Positions 17,650-26,050 of a DNA stretch of 64,000 nt are shown here, one piece after another. The DNA lies in NCBI GenBank assembly GCA_965221545.1, contig OZ244901.1:2418001-2482000 (forward strand), given 5' to 3'. This stretch comes from JAJEFO01 sp022819605 (lineage in GTDB: Bacteria > Pseudomonadota > Alphaproteobacteria > Rhodobacterales > Rhodobacteraceae). Position 1 is the first letter of the stretch; the number at the start of each line of letters is the position of its first letter. The notes below the pieces were generated by a model, which was not told the DNA's origin, did not search any database, and saw only the letters and a program-made list of their open reading frames with translations. The position numbers and the translations under genes are program-made.

Positions 17650-19578
17650 ATGAAAAAGTGTCTGTTCCTTGCAGCAGGAAGCTGTGCCGCCATTAGCTTC
17701 GGCCTTGCATCCGTCGCGGTTGCCCAAACCTGCTCCGAATACAACGAATCGCCAATGCTGGCAGACATCGTTGCAGCCGGTGGTCTCCCTCCTGTTGGCG
17801 AACGCCTGCCGGCCGAACCCTTGATCGTCGAACCGGCCGAGCAAGTCGGCATCTACGGCGGAACCATGGTGGACTCCACAGGGGGCAACCGCCTGGCCGA
17901 GTTTCGTCACTTCGGCTACGAGCCGCTGGTTCGGTGGTCGGTTGACGGCGGCGAAGTGCTGCCGAACGTCGCAAAGGGCTGGGATGTCTCTGACGACGCG
18001 ACCGCCTACACCTTCCATCTGCGTGAAGGCATGAAATGGTCAGACGGCGAAGACTTCACTGCCGACGACATCCTCTTCTGGTGGGAGCATGTCGAAACCA
18101 ACACCGACATCCAGTCGAGCCCGCGCGGATTCTTCATCGTCGCCGGCGAACCTGCAACAGTTACGAAAATCGACGACTACACCGTCGAGTTCAAGTGGTC
18201 GAAGCCGAACGGACTGTTCCTTGAGAACCTGTCGACCTCGTATGGCGTGCGCGTCGTTCAGTTCGCAGAACACTACCACCGGAAGCTGATCAAGTCCCTG
18301 AATCCCGAAGGCGTCGCCGAACTCATGGCGGCCGCCAACGCCGAAGACTATACCCAATGGTGGGCCGCCAACGTGGGCTCGTACGGCAAGCAGTCGGAAT
18401 ACAACACCCCGGAACGGCCGTTTGTACAGGCCTGGATTCCGACCGAGCCGTTCCTGGGCAAGGAGCGCTTCACGTTCCAGCGCAACCCGTACTACTTCAA
18501 GGTCGACACGGCCTGCAATCAGCTGCCGTACATCGACGCGCGCGCCTGGGTGCTGGTGTCGGACCCCGAAGTTCAGCTCGCAAAGACGCTCTCCGGCGAA
18601 GTCGACATCTCGCGCGTGAACATCTCCACTCCTGCCAACAGGGGCGTGATGTTCCAGAACATGGATCAGGGCGACTACCGCTTCGTGACGGCGAATTCAG
18701 CGGACATGAACGTAGCTGACTTGCGTTTCCCGCTGCACTATCCGGCGGATCCCGTGAAGGAAGAGATCTATTCCGACAAGAACTTCCGCATCGGTCTGTC
18801 GCACGCGATCAATCGCCAGGAACTGATCGACGTGATCTTTCTGGGTCAAGGCATACCTCACCAGATAGCGCCGCGCCCGGAATCTCCGCTCTTCGACGAA
18901 CGGCTGGCAACCCAGTTTACCGAATATGATCCTGAACTGGCCAATTCGTACCTGGACAAGGTGCTGCCGGACAAGGACAGCGACGGATATCGCCTGCGTC
19001 CGGACAATGGCGAACGGTTCGCCGTGGTCGTTGACGTCAATACCGAGTTCAAGTCGGACTGGGGCGACATGATGGAACTGATCGAGGGTTACTGGGAGGC
19101 CGTTGGCATAGACGCCGTTCTCAACTTCGTCTCCGATGCGGTCTCGGTTGCCCGACGCAACGATCCTGATCGTGACGTCTTCCTGTGGCTGGCCGAAAAC
19201 GGTTCCGGCCGCCTGCCCATGCTTTCCGCGCGCGAGATGATGCCGCGCGAAAAGACCTGGACCGAGGATTGGGAGAAGTGGTACGATTCGGGTGGATCAG
19301 AGGGCGTGGAACCGCCGGCGAACTACGTGCGTGCATGGGAACTCCAGGACGCGATCCCGACGCTGTTTGGCGATGCGCAACTGGAGGCGTGGGACGAACT
19401 GGTTCAAATTGCTGCGGACGAATTTGCGCAAATGGGCATCGCGCTGCCAATGGGCAACTACCGCGCCGTCAACAATCGCCTCCGCAACGTCCCTGAACCG
19501 CTGCTGGAAGGATGGCTCTATCCGGGCATTGCACCGGCCAACTTCTCGACCTTCTACATAGAACCGTCGAGCCAGTAA
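17650..19578 (+). CDS. Dpp/Opp-type ABC transporter solute-binding protein (family 5)
   Basis: The protein has 642 residues. The signal peptide is MKKCLFLAAGSCAAISF and ends near SVAVA before QTCSEY. Family-5 marks include YEPLVRW, LPNVAKGWDVSDDATAYTF, HLREGMKWSDGEDFTADD and IGLSHAINRQELIDVIFLGQG. At over 600 residues it belongs to the long subgroup that often serves oligosaccharide-like or antibiotic-like substrates rather than dipeptides. It acts in the periplasm and is the first gene of the transporter operon. A perfect 12-base-pair hairpin follows its stop codon. Confidence 0.93.
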   Translation: MKKCLFLAAGSCAAISFGLASVAVAQTCSEYNESPMLADIVAAGGLPPVGERLPAEPLIVEPAEQVGIYGGTMVDSTGGNRLAEFRHFGYEPLVRWSVDGGEVLPNVAKGWDVSDDATAYTFHLREGMKWSDGEDFTADDILFWWEHVETNTDIQSSPRGFFIVAGEPATVTKIDDYTVEFKWSKPNGLFLENLSTSYGVRVVQFAEHYHRKLIKSLNPEGVAELMAAANAEDYTQWWAANVGSYGKQSEYNTPERPFVQAWIPTEPFLGKERFTFQRNPYYFKVDTACNQLPYIDARAWVLVSDPEVQLAKTLSGEVDISRVNISTPANRGVMFQNMDQGDYRFVTANSADMNVADLRFPLHYPADPVKEEIYSDKNFRIGLSHAINRQELIDVIFLGQGIPHQIAPRPESPLFDERLATQFTEYDPELANSYLDKVLPDKDSDGYRLRPDNGERFAVVVDVNTEFKSDWGDMMELIEGYWEAVGIDAVLNFVSDAVSVARRNDPDRDVFLWLAENGSGRLPMLSAREMMPREKTWTEDWEKWYDSGGSEGVEPPANYVRAWELQDAIPTLFGDAQLEAWDELVQIAADEFAQMGIALPMGNYRAVNNRLRNVPEPLLEGWLYPGIAPANFSTFYIEPSSQ

Positions 19579-19594
19579 GCTGCAGGCACGACTT

Positions 19595-19620
19595 GGGAAA
19601 GGGCGCACGCGCCCTTTCCC
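19595..19620 (+). promoter_or_regulatory. Intergenic hairpin between binding-protein and permease genes
   Basis: GGGAAAGGGCGC, two bases AC, GCGCCCTTTCCC: a perfect 12-base-pair stem, counted without the minimal loop. It begins 17 bases after the binding-protein stop and ends 25 bases before the permease start. C-rich sequence follows rather than T, so strong termination is unlikely; mRNA stabilisation or partial termination is more plausible. Confidence 0.7.
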
Positions 19621-19644
19621 CCGCAGCTGCTGAGGAGACAGAAC

Positions 19645-20652
19645 GTGGCCCGCTTTCTAGCTCGCCGTCTTGTCCTGATGCTGTTCACGGTAGTTGCGAT
19701 TTCCGTCATTTCATTCTTCATCATTATCCTGCCGCCGGGAGATTTCGTCGACAGGCTGGTGCAGGAGGCCAACCAGTACGGCGAGAATCTGGAGCCTCAT
19801 GAAATCGAGGACTTGCGGCGCAACTACGGATTGGACCGAAGCGCCGCAGAGCAGTACTTTGTGTGGGTCCGCAACATCTTGCTTCGAGGGGACTTCGGCT
19901 ACTCGTTCGGCTGGGACCTGCCCGTCTCTGAACTGATCGGTCAGCGTCTCGGCCTGACAGCTCTTCTGTCGGTCGTTACGCTGCTCTTTGTCTGGATCGT
20001 GGCGGTCCCGGTCGGGATCTATGCGGCTGTCCGAAAGTACTCGCTGGGTGACTATGTCTTCACGTTCCTGGGCTTCATCGGCCTGGCCATTCCGAATTTC
20101 CTGCTGGCGCTGGTTCTGCTCTACATTTCGTTCCGCTATTTCGGACAGAGCGTCGGCGGCCTGTTCTCGCCGGAATACGTGAATGCACCATGGACCTTGG
20201 CAAGGTTCGCGGATCTGCTTTCGCATCTCTGGATCCCGGTGATCGTCCTGGGCACCGCCGGAACCGCTGAAATCATCCGCAAGATTCGCGCCAACCTGCT
20301 CGACGAGCTGCATCGCCCGTATGTACTGACCGCCCGCGCCAAAGGCCTGGGCGAGACTTACCTGCTGCTCAAGTATCCTGTGCGCCATTCGCTGAACCCG
20401 TTCGTGTCGGAACTGAACGACCTGTTCGTCAAGATCGTCTCCGGCGAGACCATCGTGGCCGTCGTGCTCGGCCTTCAGACGACAGGCCCCTTGCTGCTCG
20501 AGGCATTGAAGGAAGAAGACCTCTACCTGGCCTCGACGCTGATCATGTTCCTGAGCTTCCTGGCGGTGCTTGGAACGCTGTTCTCGGACCTTCTCCTGAT
20601 GCTGCTTGATCCGAAGATCCGGCGCCAGGCAGCCAGCCAGGAGATGATGTGA
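19645..20652 (+). CDS. ABC transporter permease, DppB/OppB family
   Basis: The protein has 335 residues with a GTG start preceded by a GAGGAGA-type ribosome site. It has an N-terminal membrane segment (LVLMLFTVVAISVISFF), a periplasmic loop and five further segments. The EAA loop region reads LTARAKGLGETYLLLKYPVRH and the DppB-typical VSGETIVAVVLGLQTTGPLL follows. It forms half of the inner-membrane channel. Its stop codon overlaps the start of the next permease by one base (TGATG). Confidence 0.93.
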   Translation: MARFLARRLVLMLFTVVAISVISFFIIILPPGDFVDRLVQEANQYGENLEPHEIEDLRRNYGLDRSAAEQYFVWVRNILLRGDFGYSFGWDLPVSELIGQRLGLTALLSVVTLLFVWIVAVPVGIYAAVRKYSLGDYVFTFLGFIGLAIPNFLLALVLLYISFRYFGQSVGGLFSPEYVNAPWTLARFADLLSHLWIPVIVLGTAGTAEIIRKIRANLLDELHRPYVLTARAKGLGETYLLLKYPVRHSLNPFVSELNDLFVKIVSGETIVAVVLGLQTTGPLLLEALKEEDLYLASTLIMFLSFLAVLGTLFSDLLLMLLDPKIRRQAASQEMM

Positions 20653-21746
20653 TGACATACGCCGCGCATCTGAGTCACTCCCAGCTCGTGATGCGCCGGT
20701 TCCTGCGCCACCGTCTGGGAATCTTCGGCGCCCTCATGACGCTTCTGATTTACCTGGTGGCGGCATTCGTGGAATTCCTTGCACCGCATGCGCCGGACAC
20801 GTACCAGGCCAAGGACGTTTATGCGCCACCCCAGAGTGTGCGCTGGCTTCTCGACGGACCGGACGGCCGACGGATTCAGCCGCATGTCTACAGCCTGCGC
20901 TCCACGACGGACTACAACACGGGCCAGCGACTCTTCGAGGAAGACCCTGAAAGGGTGATCGAGCTCGGTTTCCTTGTACGCGGCGACAGCTACAGGTTCT
21001 GGGGACTCGTTTCGGCGAATCTTCATTTCATCGGCCCGAAGGATCCCGGCGAGCGGGTGTATTTCCTTGGGGCGGACCGGCTGGGGCGAGACGTGCTCAG
21101 CCGCACGATCTATGCGACGCGCGTCTCGATGACGATCGGGCTGGTTGGTGTCGGAATCAGCCTCGTTCTCGGCATCGCGATCGGCGGAGTCTCGGGCTAT
21201 TTCGGCGGCATTGTCGATCTGGCGATCCAGCGGTTGATCGAGTTCCTGCAATCCCTGCCGTCCATCCCGCTCTGGATCGGACTTGCCGCTGCCATTCCGC
21301 CCACGACTCCACCGATCAGGACGTATTTCTTCATCACGGCGATCCTGTCGATCATCGGCTGGACCGGGCTGGCTCGGGTTGTGCGCGGGCGGTTCATGTC
21401 GCTGAAGGACGAGAACTTCATCAAGGCAGCTCGCCTCGACGGCAACCGGCCGGTACGGATCATCCGGCGGCACATGGTGCCCAACTTCCTGTCGCACATC
21501 ATTGCCGTGGTTACGCTGGCCATTCCGGGAATGATCATAGCGGAAACGTCGCTCAGCTTTCTGGGAATCGGACTTCGGCCGCCGGTTGTCAGCTGGGGCG
21601 TGCTGCTGCAAGAGGCGCAGAACCTGAGATCAATTGCCACTGCCCCATGGCTGTTCCTGCCGGGTGCGGCGGTGGTCGTGGCCGTCCTGTCGCTCAATTT
21701 CCTGGGCGACGGACTTCGAGATGCGGCAGACCCTTATGCAAACTGA
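20652..21746 (+). CDS. ABC transporter permease, DppC/OppC family
   Basis: The protein has about 364 residues, longer than the usual 280-300 because a hydrophilic periplasmic insert of about 100 residues lies between the first membrane segment and the core domain; such inserts occur in permeases paired with long family-5 binding proteins. GADRLGRDVLSRTIYATRVS is the DppC signature, and the EAA loop reads KAARLDGNRPVRIIRRHMVP. The end has NFLGDGLRDAADP, as in the family. A GTG three bases upstream is an alternative start. The gene overlaps both neighbours, indicating tight coupling. Confidence 0.93.
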   Translation: MTYAAHLSHSQLVMRRFLRHRLGIFGALMTLLIYLVAAFVEFLAPHAPDTYQAKDVYAPPQSVRWLLDGPDGRRIQPHVYSLRSTTDYNTGQRLFEEDPERVIELGFLVRGDSYRFWGLVSANLHFIGPKDPGERVYFLGADRLGRDVLSRTIYATRVSMTIGLVGVGISLVLGIAIGGVSGYFGGIVDLAIQRLIEFLQSLPSIPLWIGLAAAIPPTTPPIRTYFFITAILSIIGWTGLARVVRGRFMSLKDENFIKAARLDGNRPVRIIRRHMVPNFLSHIIAVVTLAIPGMIIAETSLSFLGIGLRPPVVSWGVLLQEAQNLRSIATAPWLFLPGAAVVVAVLSLNFLGDGLRDAADPYAN

Positions 21747-23820
21747 CGCGCTTCTCTCGCTGCAGGGGCTGACGGTCTCGTTCAGGGACGGGCGTCGCCG
21801 AAGCATAGCGCTTCGGGATGTCGGTTTTGACTTGCCGCATGCCAAGACGGTCGCAATCGTCGGAGAGTCGGGTTGCGGCAAGTCTTTGACGGCCCGCAGC
21901 ATTCTGCGCATTCTCGACACGAACGCGGCCATCGACGGCGGACAAATACTGTTCGAGGGCGTAGATTTGGCGGAAGCGTCCGAGAAAGGTTCCGTTCTGC
22001 ACGACATTCGGGGTGGACGCATAGGGTTGATCTACCAGGAACCCCTCACCGCCTTGTCGAGCTTCTACACGGTCGGCAACCAGATCATGGAAGCGGTCCG
22101 TCGGCACCAGGACGTGACAAGAAAACAGGCACGCGAGCGCGCGCTCGATCTGCTGCATGCCGTCGGCATGCCGAATCCGGAGCAGCGGCTTGATGCGTAC
22201 ACGTTCGAACTGTCAGGCGGGCAGCAGCAACGCGTGATGATCGCGATGGCACTGGGTCCGCACCCATCGCTTCTGATCGCCGACGAACCGACGACCGCGC
22301 TTGATGTCACGACCCAGGCCGTGATCCTCGATCTCTTGCAGGAGCTGCAGCAAAGCCAGGGGATGTCGATCCTGTTCATTACACATGATCTCGGGGTTGT
22401 GTCCCGCATGGCCGACGAGGTGGTAGTGATGTATCTGGGCGAAGTCGTGGAGCACGGTACAAAGGCGGACGTGCTGACGACACCGAGCCATCCCTATACT
22501 CAGGCGCTCCTGGCGTCATTGCCAGGGCGCGGCCAATACCGCCAGGCGACGATCCAGGGAACGGTACCTGCCTTGGAAGAGCGACCGGCCGGGTGTGCCT
22601 TTGCGCCGCGCTGCGCATTTGCCAGGCCCGGTCTCTGTGACGTGCACAGGCCCGAACTGGTGCGTTCCGGCGACGTACATGTGCGCTGCCATGCCTTCGG
22701 AAACGCCGCGCCCATGTTCGACCTGCCGTTGCAGTCGAAACAGCCCGAAACGGCAAGAGGGAAAGAGATACGGCAATTCGGTGACAGGATCCTGGACCTG
22801 CGCAGCGTCAGCAAGACATTCGAGAAGCGGGAAGGCCTGTTCGGGCAGCGGGTGCGCGAGATCAAGGCCGTGCAGGACATCTCCCTTGAACTGCGGCAGG
22901 GCGAGACCCTGGCGCTCGTCGGCGAATCCGGTTCCGGAAAGACCACCTTGGGACAGACCATTGTCGGTCTCCACAAGGCGACGCGCGGCCGCGTGACGTT
23001 CGCGATTGACGGGCGAGACCGGGACATCACCAATCTTTCCGCTGCCGAATGGCGCAACGTCTGGCAATCGATGCGGATGGTCTTTCAGGATCCGTTCTCC
23101 TCATTGAACCCCCGCATGACTGCGTTCGATATCGTGGCCGAGCCGCTGCGGCAACGCCCTGGCGCGCCAATTCCCGAACCCGACCTGGTGAGGAAGGTCC
23201 ACGAACTCTTCCGCCTGGTGGGGCTGGACCCCGAGATGTCGAGCCGTTACCCGCATGCGTTTTCCGGAGGGCAGCGTCAGCGGATCGGCGTGGCGCGAGC
23301 ACTTGCCCCCGACCCGAAGGTCATCATTGCGGATGAGCCGGTTTCCGCGCTTGACGTGTCGGTACAGGCGCAAGTGCTGAACCTGTTGCGCGACCTTCAG
23401 TCCAGGCTTGGGTTGAGTTACCTCTTCATCTCGCATGACTTGAACGTGGTGGCGAGCCTCGCCCATAGAGTGGCGGTGATGTATGCCGGACGCATTGTCG
23501 AACTGGCAGAAACGGACGAAGTCCTAGACCGTCCTCGCCACCCCTACTCCGAGGCACTCTTGAGCGCGGTGCTGACGCCGGATCGAGCCGATCAGGACAG
23601 TCACTTGCGACTGCCCGGAGATCCGCCGGATCCCTCAAGTCTTCCACGAGGCTGCGTCTTTGCCGAACGCTGTGCCTATGCGACAGACGCCTGCACCCAT
23701 GAAACGCCTGAAATGCGCAACCTGGAAGGGCATTGGGTGGCCTGCCATCACGCCGAAGCCCTTGCCCTGCACGGACTACGCAATGAGAACTTTCCTGGAA
23801 GCCCTGCACCCAACTCATAG
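21736..23820 (+). CDS. Two-domain ABC transporter ATP-binding protein (DppD-DppF fusion)
   Basis: The protein has 694 residues and carries two complete ATPase domains. First: Walker A VGESGCGKSLTARS, signature LSGGQQQRVMIAMAL, Walker B LLIADEPTTALDV. Second: VGESGSGKTTLGQT, FSGGQRQRIGVARAL, VIIADEPVSALDV. Each ends in the cysteine-rich tail typical of oligopeptide-type ATPases (GCAFAPRCAFARPGLC and GCVFAERCAYATDAC), which bind an iron-sulfur cluster in characterised members. It powers the importer formed with the two permeases. The start is uncertain between this ATG, which overlaps the upstream gene by 11 bases, and one five codons earlier. Confidence 0.93.
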   Translation: MQTDALLSLQGLTVSFRDGRRRSIALRDVGFDLPHAKTVAIVGESGCGKSLTARSILRILDTNAAIDGGQILFEGVDLAEASEKGSVLHDIRGGRIGLIYQEPLTALSSFYTVGNQIMEAVRRHQDVTRKQARERALDLLHAVGMPNPEQRLDAYTFELSGGQQQRVMIAMALGPHPSLLIADEPTTALDVTTQAVILDLLQELQQSQGMSILFITHDLGVVSRMADEVVVMYLGEVVEHGTKADVLTTPSHPYTQALLASLPGRGQYRQATIQGTVPALEERPAGCAFAPRCAFARPGLCDVHRPELVRSGDVHVRCHAFGNAAPMFDLPLQSKQPETARGKEIRQFGDRILDLRSVSKTFEKREGLFGQRVREIKAVQDISLELRQGETLALVGESGSGKTTLGQTIVGLHKATRGRVTFAIDGRDRDITNLSAAEWRNVWQSMRMVFQDPFSSLNPRMTAFDIVAEPLRQRPGAPIPEPDLVRKVHELFRLVGLDPEMSSRYPHAFSGGQRQRIGVARALAPDPKVIIADEPVSALDVSVQAQVLNLLRDLQSRLGLSYLFISHDLNVVASLAHRVAVMYAGRIVELAETDEVLDRPRHPYSEALLSAVLTPDRADQDSHLRLPGDPPDPSSLPRGCVFAERCAYATDACTHETPEMRNLEGHWVACHHAEALALHGLRNENFPGSPAPNS

Positions 23821-23921
23821 TCGCCCTTCGCCCCCGAGCATGGCGGTGCACCCTCCGATGTCCGGAGAAAGCCACCATCCCCATGTTCCGGGCGAAACTT
23901 CCTGCGACGTGACGCGAATGG

Positions 23922-24590
23922 ATGTCGACATGGCTCACGACAGGGATCCGGACAGCCTGGTCGGCGTCGGAGCGTTCGATCCGCAGGCCTGTGCCCTTCC
24001 CGCGCCGACAGGGTCTCGGGCCTCAGCGCCAGAGGATCGGGATTGCGCGGGCCCAGGCACCGGGGCCGCGTATCTTGATTGCCGACGAATTCGTCTCGAC
24101 GCTGGACGTCTCACTTCACGCGCAGATCCTGAACCTGTTCCAGGATCCCCGGCAGGAGTGGGGCATTGCCCGCCTGTTCGCGTTCCACGACCGGGACGTG
24201 GTTTCGAACATCCGGAACCTCGCGGCAGCACTGCATTCCGGCCGCATCGTCGAGGATGCAGAGAGCTATCGGGCTTGCCGTGCGCTCAGGCATCCCGTTT
24301 CATCGGCTTTGGTGGAAGCGGCCCCGATGCCGACGCTGCACGCGCGCAGGGCGTCATGCGAGGCCCTCCCGGGACAAACGCCCAATGCCGCGGACCTGCC
24401 GCCAGGTTGCACGCTTTCAGACCGTCGCGTGCTTGCGACCGAAGTGTGTCAGCGCGCGATCCCGTCATTCCAACCCGGCTCGGACACTCGCCTGACCGCC
24501 TGTCACCCAAGGGACGAAGTTGCCTTGGCCGGCATTCGTGCGCATGGCCAGGCAGCGTGTCAACGGCCGGCAGCAAGACAAAGTGAATTC
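23922..24590 (+). pseudogene. Decayed ABC ATPase domain (DppF-type) remnant
   Basis: One frame reads PQRQRIGIARAQAPGPRILI, then ADEFVSTLDVSLHAQILNLF, FAFHDRDVVS and, near the end, LPPGCTLSDRRVLATEVC. These are the second half of an oligopeptide-type ATPase with changes: the LSGGQ motif has become GPQRQ, Walker B ends DEF instead of DEP, and the cysteine tail is incomplete. Walker A is absent. The frame is still open but has no plausible function. It lies directly after an intact two-domain ATPase, to whose second domain it is related, so it may be a leftover from a duplication or a former transporter. Confidence 0.7.
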
Positions 24591-24592
24591 GC

Positions 24593-25978
24593 ATGCACCA
24601 GGTATTTGAAGGACGACTCACGCTTGACCACATGGCGTGCCACGTGCCGCATCGCTTTGATGTCCCAGAAAACACCGGCACGCTGCGGCTGGATTTTTCC
24701 TTTTCGCCCCGGCATCCCGGCGTCGGCAACATTGCGCATCAGCTCAGCATCTCGGTCTACGGACCCGATGGCGCCCGGGGAACACGGCACAACAACGCCG
24801 ACCAGAGCCCGGTGATTTCACGAAACTGGGCCTCTCCGGGATATCTGCCCGGCGAGATCGAAGCAGGCAAATGGGTCGTCGAAATCGACGTTCACCGCAT
24901 CCTGCCGCCAGGCAACGTCACCTACCGGATCGAGATTTCCTGCGATGCCGAAGAATGCAAGGCGCCACCGGTTGACCCTATGCCGAATTCGCCGCGCGCG
25001 CCGAAACGGACGGGTGCCGGCTGGTATACGGGCGACCTGCACGGCCATACATTTCATTCCGATGGCAAACTCAGTCCTGCAGACTATCTCGAGCTGGCCC
25101 ACCAGCGCGGCTATGATTTCGTGGCCTTGACCGATCACAATACGGTTTCGGCTACGCCGCATGTCAGGCGTTTGGCCGGGAACGGGACCACCGTGATCGA
25201 CGGCGTGGAGCTCACGACCTTCAACGGGCACGCCTTGGTGCTGGGCCTTGAAGGCTGGATCGACTGGCGGGTCAAGGACGGAACCACGATGAGCGATGTA
25301 GCCCGGGCCGCGCTGGATCGCGGCGGCCTTTACGTGATTGCCCATCCAAGCAGTGAGGGGCACCCGTTTTGCACTGGCTGCCGCTGGGCGTTTTCAGACA
25401 TGCTCCCGGGACCGGCGCGCCATGTCGAAGTCTGGAACCGGACGTGGGAAGGGCGAAGCCATAACGAAGGTGCATTGCAGATGTTCTACCATTGGCTGAA
25501 CGCCGGCTACAGGATGGTGGCGACAGCAGGCACCGACACCCATCGTCCGGCCCCCGCAGATCACCGGCTCGCCGCCAACCGCGTCTTTGCCGACGACAAT
25601 GCGCCCGAGGCGATATTGACCGCCCTGAGGCGCGGCCACAGCTATGTCACTAGCGGTCCGGACCTGACGCTGCGTGCGGATACCGTCAAAGGCAGCACAG
25701 CGGAAATGGGCGATGTCGTAGCGCCCGGGTCGATGCGACTGACTTGTGGTTGTCAAGGTGGCAAAGCCGGTGCCGATCTGACGGACCTCAGCCTGAGGTT
25801 GATCCGGCGAGGCAAAGAGGTCCGGCGCTGGCAAGCAGGGCAAGGCCTGCAAGCAACTGTTGATACAGAGGCTGATCCGGGAAGCTGGCTCACCTTGGAA
25901 CTGCGCGATCCTGCCGAAGGGCTGCACGGCTTGACGAACCCGATCTACGTGGGAGAGGAGGGCGAACCCTGGCACTGA
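24593..25978 (+). CDS. CehA/McbA-type PHP-domain metallohydrolase, copy 1
   Basis: The protein has 461 residues. About 140 residues of beta-rich N-terminal sequence precede a PHP (polymerase and histidinol phosphatase) domain. The metal-ligand segments are YTGDLHGHTFHSDGKL, FVALTDHNTVS, LYVIAHPSS and VATAGTDTHRP. Relatives include CehA and McbA, hydrolases of the carbamate carbaryl; others act on phosphoesters. A C-terminal beta-domain of about 100 residues follows. There is no clear signal peptide, so it is probably cytoplasmic. It shares the promoter direction of the transporter genes and precedes a second, diverged copy. Confidence 0.87.
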   Translation: MHQVFEGRLTLDHMACHVPHRFDVPENTGTLRLDFSFSPRHPGVGNIAHQLSISVYGPDGARGTRHNNADQSPVISRNWASPGYLPGEIEAGKWVVEIDVHRILPPGNVTYRIEISCDAEECKAPPVDPMPNSPRAPKRTGAGWYTGDLHGHTFHSDGKLSPADYLELAHQRGYDFVALTDHNTVSATPHVRRLAGNGTTVIDGVELTTFNGHALVLGLEGWIDWRVKDGTTMSDVARAALDRGGLYVIAHPSSEGHPFCTGCRWAFSDMLPGPARHVEVWNRTWEGRSHNEGALQMFYHWLNAGYRMVATAGTDTHRPAPADHRLAANRVFADDNAPEAILTALRRGHSYVTSGPDLTLRADTVKGSTAEMGDVVAPGSMRLTCGCQGGKAGADLTDLSLRLIRRGKEVRRWQAGQGLQATVDTEADPGSWLTLELRDPAEGLHGLTNPIYVGEEGEPWH

Positions 25979-26050
25979 ACATGGGACGGCTGAGACAATC
26001 GTGGCACGCCACTGACCGCTTCGCCACCAGACGTGGCGGGAAATAAGGTC

